7,626 nucleotides of DNA from the NCBI GenBank assembly GCA_023818865.1, contig JAMWDF010000116.1, positions 1-7,626 on the forward strand, in the 5' to 3' direction. Of the stretch, positions 1-5,169 are shown in pieces. Each line of letters starts with the position of its first letter. Positions within the stretch are counted from its first letter, which is position 1. A model generated the notes under the pieces. It had not been told where the DNA came from and searched no databases. It saw nothing but the letters and a program-made list of their open reading frames with translations. The stretch is from Candidatus Omnitrophota bacterium (GTDB lineage Bacteria; Ratteibacteria; UBA8468; B48-G9; DSTR01). A program made the translations under genes and the position numbers.

Positions 1-15
1 ATATTCTTCTTTCAT
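1..15 (-). CDS. yidC: Probable YidC/OxaA membrane insertase, first five codons only
   Basis: An ATG at 15-13 on the minus strand opens a frame (M-K-E-E-Y) that leaves the window at once. GGAGA lies at 25-21, about six bases upstream, a good ribosome binding spacing, and the yidD stop is only 21 bases before this start. The identity rests on gene order: in most bacteria yidD is followed by yidC, the Sec-associated membrane protein insertase. Five residues carry no family signal, so another gene is possible. The start itself is well supported. Confidence 0.55.
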
Positions 16-36
16 ATCTTTCTCCAAATAAAAAAA

Positions 37-276
37 TCAGACCGGGTCGTAACCCCCAGCGCCCCAGGGATGACAGCGAGCCAATCTTCGTACAGTCAAA
101 TACATTCCCTTAAGTAACCCGTATTTTTCCAGGGCCAACATAGCATAAAGAGAACAGCTGGGGTAAAAGCGACAGCAGGGGCCCAGGAAGGGAGAGACTA
201 AGACCCGGTAAAATTTAATAAGAGTAATAACCAACCGAGTTAACCTTTGCTCAAAGTTTTGCTTCTGATTTTTCAT
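37..276 (-). CDS. yidD: YidD, membrane protein insertion efficiency factor
   Basis: This 79-residue protein is a complete small YidD (DUF37), a membrane-associated helper of YidC-mediated membrane protein insertion. The family signature is plain: a hydrophobic amphipathic start (residues about 13-31, with the family's typical FYR..VSP..GP), then [12 protein letters not shown] with the conserved cysteines (about 34-45), and the [13 protein letters not shown] end that closes the minimal family members. The ATG at 276-274 overlaps the rnpA stop as ATGA, so it is probably translated by coupling to rnpA. It lies between rnpA and the probable yidC, the usual place for this gene. Confidence 0.95.
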   Translation of the reverse strand: MKNQKQNFEQRLTRLVITLIKFYRVLVSPFLGPCCRFYPSCSLYAMLALEKYGLLKGMYLTVRRLARCHPWGAGGYDPV

Positions 277-599
277 TTCTCCCTTTTGTTTGCTAAGGAA
301 ACCAATTTGCTATTTAGTTGGGCAATTACTGCCGAGAGTACTTGTTTCCAGTCTTCACTCAGAAGTTCACTTGCCTTATCTTTCAGAATGAATAGCACTT
401 CACCGCTGTTAAACCTTACCCGCCAGAAGTTTCGGATAATCCTTTTTACTTTATTCCTTTTCACTGCCGGGCCGGTGCTTTTGGCTGTCACAAAGCCTAT
501 TTTGAGTTTTGCCTCCCTAGGATTATAGAGGACATCCAACCAGGGACAAGAAACCCGGACACCATTTTTTTTTAGACGGAGAACAACCGATTTCTTCAC
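273..599 (-). CDS. rnpA: RnpA, protein component of ribonuclease P, with a shortened N-terminal region
   Basis: This is the protein subunit that binds the RNase P RNA and the 5' leader of precursor tRNAs. The 108-residue product has the hallmark RNR-like motif [10 protein letters not shown] (residues about 47-56), preceded by the conserved strand [11 protein letters not shown]. The GTG start at 599-597 overlaps the rpmH stop (GTGA). It is the first possible start, because a TAA lies in frame eight codons upstream (623-621). The N-terminus is odd. RLKKN is followed almost directly by the [12 protein letters not shown] strand, so about nine residues that normally hold the E/DF..VF..G helix are missing compared with Bacillus subtilis RnpA as I recall it. 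An A9 run (573-565) sits exactly at that junction. The frame is intact on both sides, so the gene reads as complete. Confidence 0.92.
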   Translation of the reverse strand: MKKSVVLRLKKNGVRVSCPWLDVLYNPREAKLKIGFVTAKSTGPAVKRNKVKRIIRNFWRVRFNSGEVLFILKDKASELLSEDWKQVLSAVIAQLNSKLVSLANKREK

Positions 600-730
600 G
601 CTGACAGGACCCGACGTCCCTTAGCTCGACGGCGGTTAATTATTTTTCGGCCCCAACGTGTTTGCATTCGAGCACGAAAACCTATTTTCCTTTTTCTCCT
701 TAAATTGTGAGGTCGGTAAGTAATTGACAT
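596..730 (-). CDS. rpmH: Ribosomal protein L34 (bL34)
   Basis: This 44-residue, very basic protein of the large ribosomal subunit is too short for most ORF finders but unmistakable. It starts [20 protein letters not shown], continues [19 protein letters not shown] and ends RVLSA. L34 usually begins M-K-R-T-Y-Q-P and has GFR.RM.T..GR..I..RR.KGR, which matches apart from the changed start. The ATG at 730-728 has a perfect Shine-Dalgarno AGGAGG at 740-735, four bases upstream. Its TGA overlaps the rnpA GTG, the usual neighbour. Its own promoter lies just upstream, across the end of surE. Confidence 0.97.
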   Translation of the reverse strand: MSITYRPHNLRRKRKIGFRARMQTRWGRKIINRRRAKGRRVLSA

Positions 731-747
731 TTTTCCTCCTCAATGTA

Positions 748-776
748 ATTTTAACTCCTAAGTGTAAAAGAATCAA
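748..776 (-). promoter_or_regulatory. Sigma-70-type promoter for rpmH-rnpA-yidD
   Basis: Read on the minus strand there is a -35 TTGATT (776-771), a 17-base spacer and a -10 TAAAAT (753-748), matching the consensus at 4/6 and 5/6. The predicted start is near 741, giving a leader of only about 11 bases that consists almost entirely of the Shine-Dalgarno. The -35 overlaps the surE stop codon (775-773), so the module could be expressed apart from surE. It was identified by eye and has no experimental support. Confidence 0.6.
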
Positions 777-1537
777 ATCAGGGTAGCTAACTTCTTTTTA
801 AGCGTCTTGAGAAATTGATAGTGAGTAAGATTCAACCGAAGGGGACAGATAGAAACGAAATTAGTTAGGACCGCTTCTACGTCACTGCCTGGCTCGGTTT
901 TTTTCCCCTTAAATCTGCCCTTTAGCCAATAGTAAGGTCGTCCTCTTGGATCATGGCGCAACTCATAACTTTCCTGAAATCTTGACTCGCTCTGATAGGT
1001 AACCCTATACCCGCGGAGTTCCGTAAGGGCGACATTGGGTATGTTAACATTCAACAACGTATCAGCCGGCCATTTGCTGGAAAGGCATAGGCTGATTATT
1101 AGTCTGACTACCTGGCTGGCGGTGTTCCAGAAAAGGTGGTCGTAGCCAGCCAGAGATAAGGCGACAGCAGGTAACCCGAGAATGGCTCCCTCCATTGCGG
1201 CAGAAACAGTGCCGGAGTAAAGTAGGTCCATACCAAGGTTTGGTCCGATATTAATACCAGATAGAACTAGTGACGGTCTGTTTTTTGAAAGCACTTTAAC
1301 TCCAAGTTTTATGCAATCAACTGGGGTTCCGGTGCAGATGTAATGAATGACTCCTTTAATTTCTCTTTTTCTCACCCGCACCGGAGAACTTAGATTTATT
1401 GCGTGACTGATAGCGCTGCGTTCTCCCTCTGGCGCGACAACCAGGGGAACAAATGGTTCTACCGACTCTCTTAATACGGCCAATCCAGGCGAGTCCCAGC
1501 CGTCATCGTTGGTAATCAAACAATATTTTTGCCTCAT
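773..1537 (-). CDS. surE: SurE, 5'(3')-nucleotidase / polyphosphatase
   Basis: SurE removes phosphate from nucleoside monophosphates and is linked to survival in stationary phase. It is a cytoplasmic, metal-dependent enzyme. From the ATG at 1537-1535 the product is 254 residues, normal for the family. The metal site is visible: NDDG at residues 10-13, the ERSAISHAI segment with Ser41, and SGINIGPNLG with Asn96, followed by the conserved YSGTV.AA.EG loop. I prefer this start because the first beta-strand (KYCLITNDDG) follows immediately. A TTG at 1570-1568 would add 11 residues but has no Shine-Dalgarno, and GAGAAG precedes the ATG at close spacing. The gene lies between the tRNA-Ala region and rpmH, an unusual place for surE, and may be co-transcribed with the tRNA. 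Confidence 0.93.
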   Translation of the reverse strand: MRQKYCLITNDDGWDSPGLAVLRESVEPFVPLVVAPEGERSAISHAINLSSPVRVRKREIKGVIHYICTGTPVDCIKLGVKVLSKNRPSLVLSGINIGPNLGMDLLYSGTVSAAMEGAILGLPAVALSLAGYDHLFWNTASQVVRLIISLCLSSKWPADTLLNVNIPNVALTELRGYRVTYQSESRFQESYELRHDPRGRPYYWLKGRFKGKKTEPGSDVEAVLTNFVSICPLRLNLTHYQFLKTLKKKLATLI

Positions 1538-1617
1538 TATCTTCTCAAAGGTTGATAAGGCCGCGAACAAGAGAAAGGTAGACCGAAGCCGCAGCCGTAG
1601 TTTAATCTCCTTTTTCC

Positions 1618-1649
1618 TGGTGGAGCAGACCGGAGTCGAACCGGCAACC
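1618..1649 (-). pseudogene. Displaced 3' end of tRNA-Ala, with CCA
   Basis: Bases 1621-1649 are identical (29 of 29) to 1751-1779, the 3' end of the tRNA-Ala gene: the last variable-loop bases, the whole T arm, the 3' acceptor strand and the discriminator A. Unlike the intact gene, this copy continues with an encoded CCA (1620-1618). Upstream of it on the minus strand no D arm or anticodon arm can be folded; a palindrome stands where they should be. It is therefore a fragment. It could be a decayed second tRNA gene, or the original 3' end displaced by an insertion that restored the gene with a CCA-less copy. Confidence 0.75.
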
Positions 1650-1663
1650 GTCGCTTCCGCTCC

Positions 1664-1689
1664 CTAAGAAGGGGCAAGCCCCTTCTTAG
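1664..1689. repeat. Palindrome 1 (11-bp arms, 4-base loop)
   Basis: The arms CTAAGAAGGGG and CCCCTTCTTAG are perfect complements around CAAG. The loop can itself close with one more C-G pair. It lies between the tRNA-Ala gene and the displaced tRNA 3' end. It is not followed by a convincing T run on either strand, so it looks less like an intrinsic terminator than like a short dispersed palindromic element. It shares the core GAAGGGG-N4-CCCCTTC with palindrome 2. Confidence 0.8.
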
Positions 1690-1704
1690 TCTTCTTCCCC
1701 AAAC

Positions 1705-1726
1705 CTGAAGGGGATGCCCCCTTCAG
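1705..1726. repeat. Palindrome 2 (9-bp arms, 4-base loop)
   Basis: The arms CTGAAGGGG and CCCCTTCAG are perfect complements around ATGC. The inner seven base pairs are the same as those of palindrome 1, starting 16 bases away. The octamer TCCCTAAG occurs on both sides of the pair (1661-1668 and 1730-1737); the first copy overlaps the left arm of palindrome 1. Two related hairpins inside a tRNA-flanking insert suggest a small palindromic repeat family. In a transcript they would also fold as strong stem-loops. Confidence 0.8.
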
Positions 1727-1750
1727 ACATCCCTAAGGTTACCTTCTCAA

Positions 1751-1822
1751 TGGAGCAGACCGGAGTCGAACCGGCAACCTTCCGCATGCGAAGCGGACGC
1801 TCTCCCATTGAGCCACTGCCCC
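1751..1822 (-). tRNA. tRNA-Ala(CGC)
   Basis: The minus strand from 1822 to 1751 folds into a complete 72-base cloverleaf. The acceptor stem GGGGCAG/CTGCTCC is fully paired and includes G3:U70, the alanine identity element. The D arm is GCTC/GAGC. The anticodon arm is TCCGC/GCGGA with loop TTCGCAT, giving anticodon CGC (reads GCG). The T arm is GCCGG/CCGGT around TTCGACT, with one terminal G-U pair. The discriminator is A and is followed by TTG, so CCA is not encoded and must be added by nucleotidyltransferase. A promoter lies just upstream. The last 29 bases are repeated at 1621-1649. The antisense strand of this gene gives a meaningless reading frame of a kind often misannotated as protein (GVEPAT). 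Confidence 0.95.
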
Positions 1823-1833
1823 TTACCTATATT

Positions 1834-1862
1834 ATTTTACCTTATCTCCAGCTTATCTCCAA
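1834..1862 (-). promoter_or_regulatory. Promoter for tRNA-Ala, overlapping a tandem 10-bp repeat
   Basis: On the minus strand a -35-like TTGGAG (1862-1857) stands 17 bases from a -10 TAAAAT (1839-1834), 3/6 and 5/6 matches. The predicted start near 1827 is about five bases before the mature tRNA 5' end. The decamer CTTATCTCCA (plus sense) occurs twice, at 1841-1850 and 1852-1861, with an 11-base period. It covers the spacer and most of the -35, so a bound protein there could control the promoter. The promoter call rests mainly on the -10 and the spacing. Confidence 0.5.
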
Positions 1863-1962
1863 GTTAACAATAACCTTGGTTCTGAAACTGAAGAAAGGCA
1901 CTGATGAATTCCGAGCGAAACAGGATGAGCTGGAGGCAAGTGAAGGAGAAGGTAGCCTGTTG

Positions 1963-1978
1963 TGATAAAATAAAGCTG
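1963..1978 (+). promoter_or_regulatory. Extended -10 promoter for the polyol dehydrogenase cluster; possible leaderless start
   Basis: TGATAAAAT (1963-1971) is an extended -10 (TG-N-TAAAAT). No good -35 is present at 1943-1948 (AAGGAG), which extended -10 promoters can tolerate. Seven bases after the hexamer lies the GTG start codon at 1978. There is no Shine-Dalgarno between 1963 and 1977, so the mRNA may begin at or within a base or two of the start codon. This is inference from spacing only. Confidence 0.4.
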
Positions 1979-3165
1979 TGAACAAAAAAACAGTTATTTT
2001 TGGGGCTGGACAGATAGGCCGAGGTTTTATCGGCGATATCTGTGCAGCGGAGGGTTACTTCTTAGTCTTTGTAGATGTGGTTCCAGAGGTGATAAATTTG
2101 CTCAATAAGATGGGGCATTATCCACTCTGGATACTGGGCGAAGAAAAAAGGGAAAAGTCTATTAACCACCTAAAAGCCTATCACCTTTCTGAGAAAGGAA
2201 ATATTTTGTTTGAATTGATGGATGTTTCTCTAGTCTTTACCGCAGTTGGAGCCAACAATTTAGTTTCTCTTAGTCCTCTCCTGGCTGCCCATATTGAACA
2301 AAGAGTAAGAGAGAAACCTAATAGTTACCTTGACATCGTCATTTGCGAGAATCTATTGCAAAGCGCCACAGTACTCAGACAATCTATTGAAATTCATCTT
2401 ACTGGCCCGGCGAGGCAGTATTTGCAAACGAATGTTGGTTTAGTAGAAACCGTGGTCAGTCGGATGGTGGCTCCTCTCAGTGAGGAACAAAGAAAAATCC
2501 AACCTCTTTTAGTAACTGTGGAACCCTACTGTGTTCTTCCAGTTTCCCGGCTGTCTTTTAAGGGGGGAGTGCCGGCCATAAAAGCCTTTTACCCGGTAGA
2601 TAACCTGGTTCCCTATGAGGAACTGAAGCTTTACGGTCATAATCTTACCCATGCCGCCTTAGCCTTCCTGGGCTGGCAGAAAGGATACCGATTTATTTGG
2701 GAAGCGATGGAAGATGAGAGCATCGCCCAAATCGTTTCTGGCGTGAGAAAAGAAGCCAGCGAAGCATTGATACGGGCACATCGGTTTGCTCGAGCCGAGG
2801 TGGAAAGTTACTTTGACGACCTTTTTGCTCGGTTTAAGAACCGACTTTTGGCTGACACAGTCACCCGAGTAGGTCGGGACCCCTGGAGGAAACTTGGCCC
2901 GAAGGAAAGAATTGTTGGAGCAATTAACCTTTGCCTCAATCAAGGTATCTTTCCAGACTCAATCTGTTTAGTCGCCGGTGCCTGCCTGTGCTATAATGAA
3001 ACTGAGGATACCCAGGCCCAGAGAGTTCAATCATTCCTGAAAGAGAAAGGGCTGGATATTTTTCTCACAGAAGTATGTGGTCTTGAAGACCGAAGGGTCC
3101 GGGAAAAGATAAAAGTAGCCTACCAGGAGATGAAGAATGAAGGCGGCCATTCTGAAAAGCGTTGA
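1978..3165 (+). CDS. Mannitol-1-phosphate 5-dehydrogenase-like polyol dehydrogenase (long-chain family)
   Basis: This 395-residue protein belongs to the polyol-specific long-chain dehydrogenases, which oxidise sugar alcohols or their phosphates to ketoses with NAD. The N-terminal Rossmann segment VIFGAGQIGRGFIG (residues 6-19) is nearly the MtlD signature. The catalytic K-x4-N-x2-H motif is KLYGHNLTH (Lys217, Asn222, His225), and DTVTRVGRDPWRKLGPKERIVG-type sequence, typical of MtlD, lies at about 293-314. The length is close to the usual 380-390. The GTG start is forced: TAA stands four codons upstream, and no other start codon comes before the first beta-strand. Its last 29 bases overlap the next dehydrogenase gene, implying coupling. 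No mannitol transport (PTS) gene is seen, so the substrate may be a free or phosphorylated polyol other than mannitol. Family membership is firm; the substrate is not. Confidence 0.85.
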   Translation: MNKKTVIFGAGQIGRGFIGDICAAEGYFLVFVDVVPEVINLLNKMGHYPLWILGEEKREKSINHLKAYHLSEKGNILFELMDVSLVFTAVGANNLVSLSPLLAAHIEQRVREKPNSYLDIVICENLLQSATVLRQSIEIHLTGPARQYLQTNVGLVETVVSRMVAPLSEEQRKIQPLLVTVEPYCVLPVSRLSFKGGVPAIKAFYPVDNLVPYEELKLYGHNLTHAALAFLGWQKGYRFIWEAMEDESIAQIVSGVRKEASEALIRAHRFARAEVESYFDDLFARFKNRLLADTVTRVGRDPWRKLGPKERIVGAINLCLNQGIFPDSICLVAGACLCYNETEDTQAQRVQSFLKEKGLDIFLTEVCGLEDRRVREKIKVAYQEMKNEGGHSEKR

Positions 3166-4204
3166 GAATCTTGAGCTGGAAGAGGTGCCGGAGCCGAAAC
3201 CTGGTCCAGGGGAACTGGTGATTCAGGTAAAAGCCTGTGCTGTTTGTGGAACGGATGTGAAGGTTTATCACCATGGACATAAACATATAGTTTTTCCCCG
3301 AATTACTGGCCACGAAGTTTCTGGGGTTGTAATTAAATGCGGCGCCGGAGTAACCAATTATCAACCTGGTGATAGAGTGATTGTCGCCCCAGCTATTCCC
3401 TGTGGCCAGTGTCATTATTGCCGTCGCGGATATCAAACTATGTGCGACCAATTAAAAGCCATAGGTTATCATTATGACGGAGGCTTCGCCGAAGAGATGA
3501 AGGTGCCGGCTGCAGCGGTAGCCAATGGCTGTGTAAACCATATTCCCCAGGGTGTTTCCTTTACGGAAGCGACTTTGGCTGAACCTTTGGCCTGCGTGAT
3601 CAATGGCCAGAAACTGAGTCAGGTTGGTCTGGGAGATACAGTTTTGATACTTGGTGCCGGACCCATCGGCTGCTTGCACGCCCAGTTGGCCAGAGCTGTA
3701 GGCGCTGGCCAGGTTATTCTGGCTGAGGTGCTGCCGGAACGACTGAAAATGGCGGAGTTTACCGGAGCAATCCTGGTTGACCTTTCCCGTGAGGATATTG
3801 TTGAGAAGGTGAAACAGTTGACTGCTGGCCGGATGGCTGAGCGGGTCATCGTCGCCGCTACTTCTCACCAAGCTCAAGAGAAAGCCGTTGAACTTGTAGC
3901 CAAGAGAGGTTCGGTTAATTTCTTTGGCGGGTTGCCCAAAGAGAAACCAGTCATCAATCTTAATAGCAACCTGGTTCACTACGGTGAGTTTATGATTGTC
4001 GGAACCCACGGTTCTGCTCCCCGGGATAACGAACTGGCTATCGGGTTAATTGCCCGGAAGGATATAACGGCTAAGGCTTACCTGACCAGTATCTTGCCTT
4101 TGGAACAGATTCACGAGGCATTGCATCTGGCTGAAATCCGACAGGGACTGAAGGTGGTAGTCACTCCCAGTAATTCTGACCAAGGAGAAAGCAATGATGG
4201 ATAA
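3137..4204 (+). CDS. Zinc-dependent medium-chain alcohol/polyol dehydrogenase (sorbitol/butanediol dehydrogenase-like)
   Basis: This 355-residue cytoplasmic zinc enzyme oxidises a secondary alcohol to a ketone with NAD(P). Catalytic zinc ligands are Cys37 (AVCGTD) and the His59-Glu60 pair (TGHE), with Glu149 in the LAEPLAC motif. The structural zinc is held by Cys89, Cys92, Cys95 and Cys103 (PCGQCHYC...C). The nucleotide-binding turn is GAGPIG (173-178), and the acidic Glu197 that follows favours NAD over NADP. The ATG at 3137 has AGGAG at 3125-3129, seven bases upstream, inside the end of the previous gene. It overlaps the E1-alpha gene by 11 bases. In aco clusters a butanediol dehydrogenase often plays the matching role, while relatives act on sorbitol or L-threonine. 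The sequence alone does not decide. Confidence 0.88.
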   Translation: MKAAILKSVENLELEEVPEPKPGPGELVIQVKACAVCGTDVKVYHHGHKHIVFPRITGHEVSGVVIKCGAGVTNYQPGDRVIVAPAIPCGQCHYCRRGYQTMCDQLKAIGYHYDGGFAEEMKVPAAAVANGCVNHIPQGVSFTEATLAEPLACVINGQKLSQVGLGDTVLILGAGPIGCLHAQLARAVGAGQVILAEVLPERLKMAEFTGAILVDLSREDIVEKVKQLTAGRMAERVIVAATSHQAQEKAVELVAKRGSVNFFGGLPKEKPVINLNSNLVHYGEFMIVGTHGSAPRDNELAIGLIARKDITAKAYLTSILPLEQIHEALHLAEIRQGLKVVVTPSNSDQGESNDG

Positions 4205-5150
4205 GACCCTGGCTGTACAACTGTTAAAACAAATGATGGAGATAAGGCAGTTTGAGGATAAGATTATGGAGCTTTTAGCCAAAAATGTTGCTGAGGGTGG
4301 TTCCCATTTGTATGCGGGAATGGAAGCAGTAGCTGTTGGCGCTATCTCTGCTCTCAGGACTGACGATTACATTACCAGTACCCATCGTGGACATGGACAT
4401 GCCATTGCTAAGGATGGAGACTTAAAGGCTCTGATGGCTGAGATTTTAGGGAGAAAAACCGGAGTGTGTAAGGGCAAAGGTGGCTCCCTGCATCTGGCAG
4501 ATGTTTCCAAGGGTAATCTTGGTGCCAATGGAGTGGTGGGGGGAAGCATTGGCCTAGCGACCGGGGCAGGCCTTTCAATAAAAATGAAAAAAACTGACCA
4601 GGTAGTCCTTTGCTTTTTTGGAGATGGCGCTACCAATCAGGGCATCTTTTACGAATCTCTTAACATCGCCTCACTCTGGCAGCTGCCAGTGATTTACATT
4701 TGTGAAAACAATTTTTACGGCATGAGTGTTTCAGTCAAAAGAGCCTCGGCTGTCCAGGACCTTTCCAAGAAAGCTTTAGCCTTTGACATGCCAGCAGAAA
4801 CTGTTGACGGTATGGATGTTCTGGCAGTCAGGGAAAGTGTTAGCCGGCGGGTTAACCAGGCCCGGTCAGGTCAGGGACCCAGTTTTATTGTGGCTAATAC
4901 CTACCGCTATTATGGCCATAGCCGGAGCGATCCCCGAGTTTACCGGACCCGAGAAGAGGAAAAATTCTGGAGAGAGCGAGACCCGATACCAAATTTCTCG
5001 CGGAAAATGATAGAACAGGGAATTCTAAGCCAGGAAGAAGTAACCCAACTGGAGGAACAGGTAAAGCAGGCGATTGAAGAAGCCACTGAGTATGCCATAG
5101 ATAGCCCCTGGCCAGAGCCAGAGGAGCTTTACACTGATCTGTACGCGTGA
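4194..5150 (+). CDS. Thiamine diphosphate-dependent dehydrogenase E1 alpha subunit, acetoin dehydrogenase-like
   Basis: The 318-residue alpha subunit of a 2-oxo acid or acetoin dehydrogenase E1 binds thiamine diphosphate and starts oxidative cleavage. The ThDP/magnesium motif is complete: GDG at 143-145, then 26 residues and Asn172-Asn173 (CENN). Other landmarks are THRGHGHAIAKDGD (63-76), KGKGGSLHLAD (93-103) and YRYYGHSRSDP (238-247), with the conserved His242. HRGHGH, the short length and YGHSRSDPRVYRTREE resemble AcoA-type subunits more than classical PdhA, judged from memory. The start at 4194 has AAGGAG at 4182-4187; a second ATG at 4197 is equally possible. The E1-beta gene follows after 19 bases and E2 after that, so an alpha2beta2 E1 is expected. 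Confidence 0.88.
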   Translation: MMDKTLAVQLLKQMMEIRQFEDKIMELLAKNVAEGGSHLYAGMEAVAVGAISALRTDDYITSTHRGHGHAIAKDGDLKALMAEILGRKTGVCKGKGGSLHLADVSKGNLGANGVVGGSIGLATGAGLSIKMKKTDQVVLCFFGDGATNQGIFYESLNIASLWQLPVIYICENNFYGMSVSVKRASAVQDLSKKALAFDMPAETVDGMDVLAVRESVSRRVNQARSGQGPSFIVANTYRYYGHSRSDPRVYRTREEEKFWRERDPIPNFSRKMIEQGILSQEEVTQLEEQVKQAIEEATEYAIDSPWPEPEELYTDLYA

Positions 5151-5155
5151 GTTGA

Positions 5156-5160
5156 GGGAG
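5156..5160 (+). promoter_or_regulatory. Ribosome binding site that fixes the E1-beta start at 5170
   Basis: GGGAG stands nine bases before the ATG at 5170. An in-frame TTG at 5152 would start upstream of this site and prepend only a charged six-residue stretch, so the ATG is preferred. Confidence 0.65.
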
Positions 5161-5169
5161 AAAAGAAAA

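Noticed and set aside
247..528. Plus-strand 93-codon frame over rnpA
   Set aside because: Antisense shadow of rnpA and yidD, with no recognisable domain or ribosome binding site.
1571..1606. Upstream extension of SurE from an ATT behind AAGGAG, giving a basic-hydrophobic signal-like N-terminus
   Set aside because: ATT starts are very rare, SurE is cytoplasmic and normally starts right before the NDDG strand. The internal ATG at 1537 fits the family.
1664..1726. Palindromes as intrinsic terminators
   Set aside because: Neither hairpin is followed by a continuous T run on either strand; only a mixed TCTTCTTCCCC follows palindrome 1 on the plus strand.
1618..1822. Possible tmRNA, since an alanine-type 3' end with CCA follows hairpins downstream of a tRNA-like 5' half
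   Set aside because: The complete 72-base cloverleaf with anticodon arm stands on its own, the span is only about 205 bases, and no tag reading frame or typical tmRNA 5' sequence is visible.
1714..1965. Plus-strand 83-codon reading frame containing GVEPAT
   Set aside because: It is the antisense of the tRNA-Ala gene (1751-1822) plus flanking DNA. This phrase arises from T-arm sequence in many genomes and is a known type of false protein.
3065..4009. Minus-strand frames across the polyol and zinc dehydrogenase genes
   Set aside because: They are opposite to well-conserved coding sequence, have low-complexity composition and match no family that I recognise.
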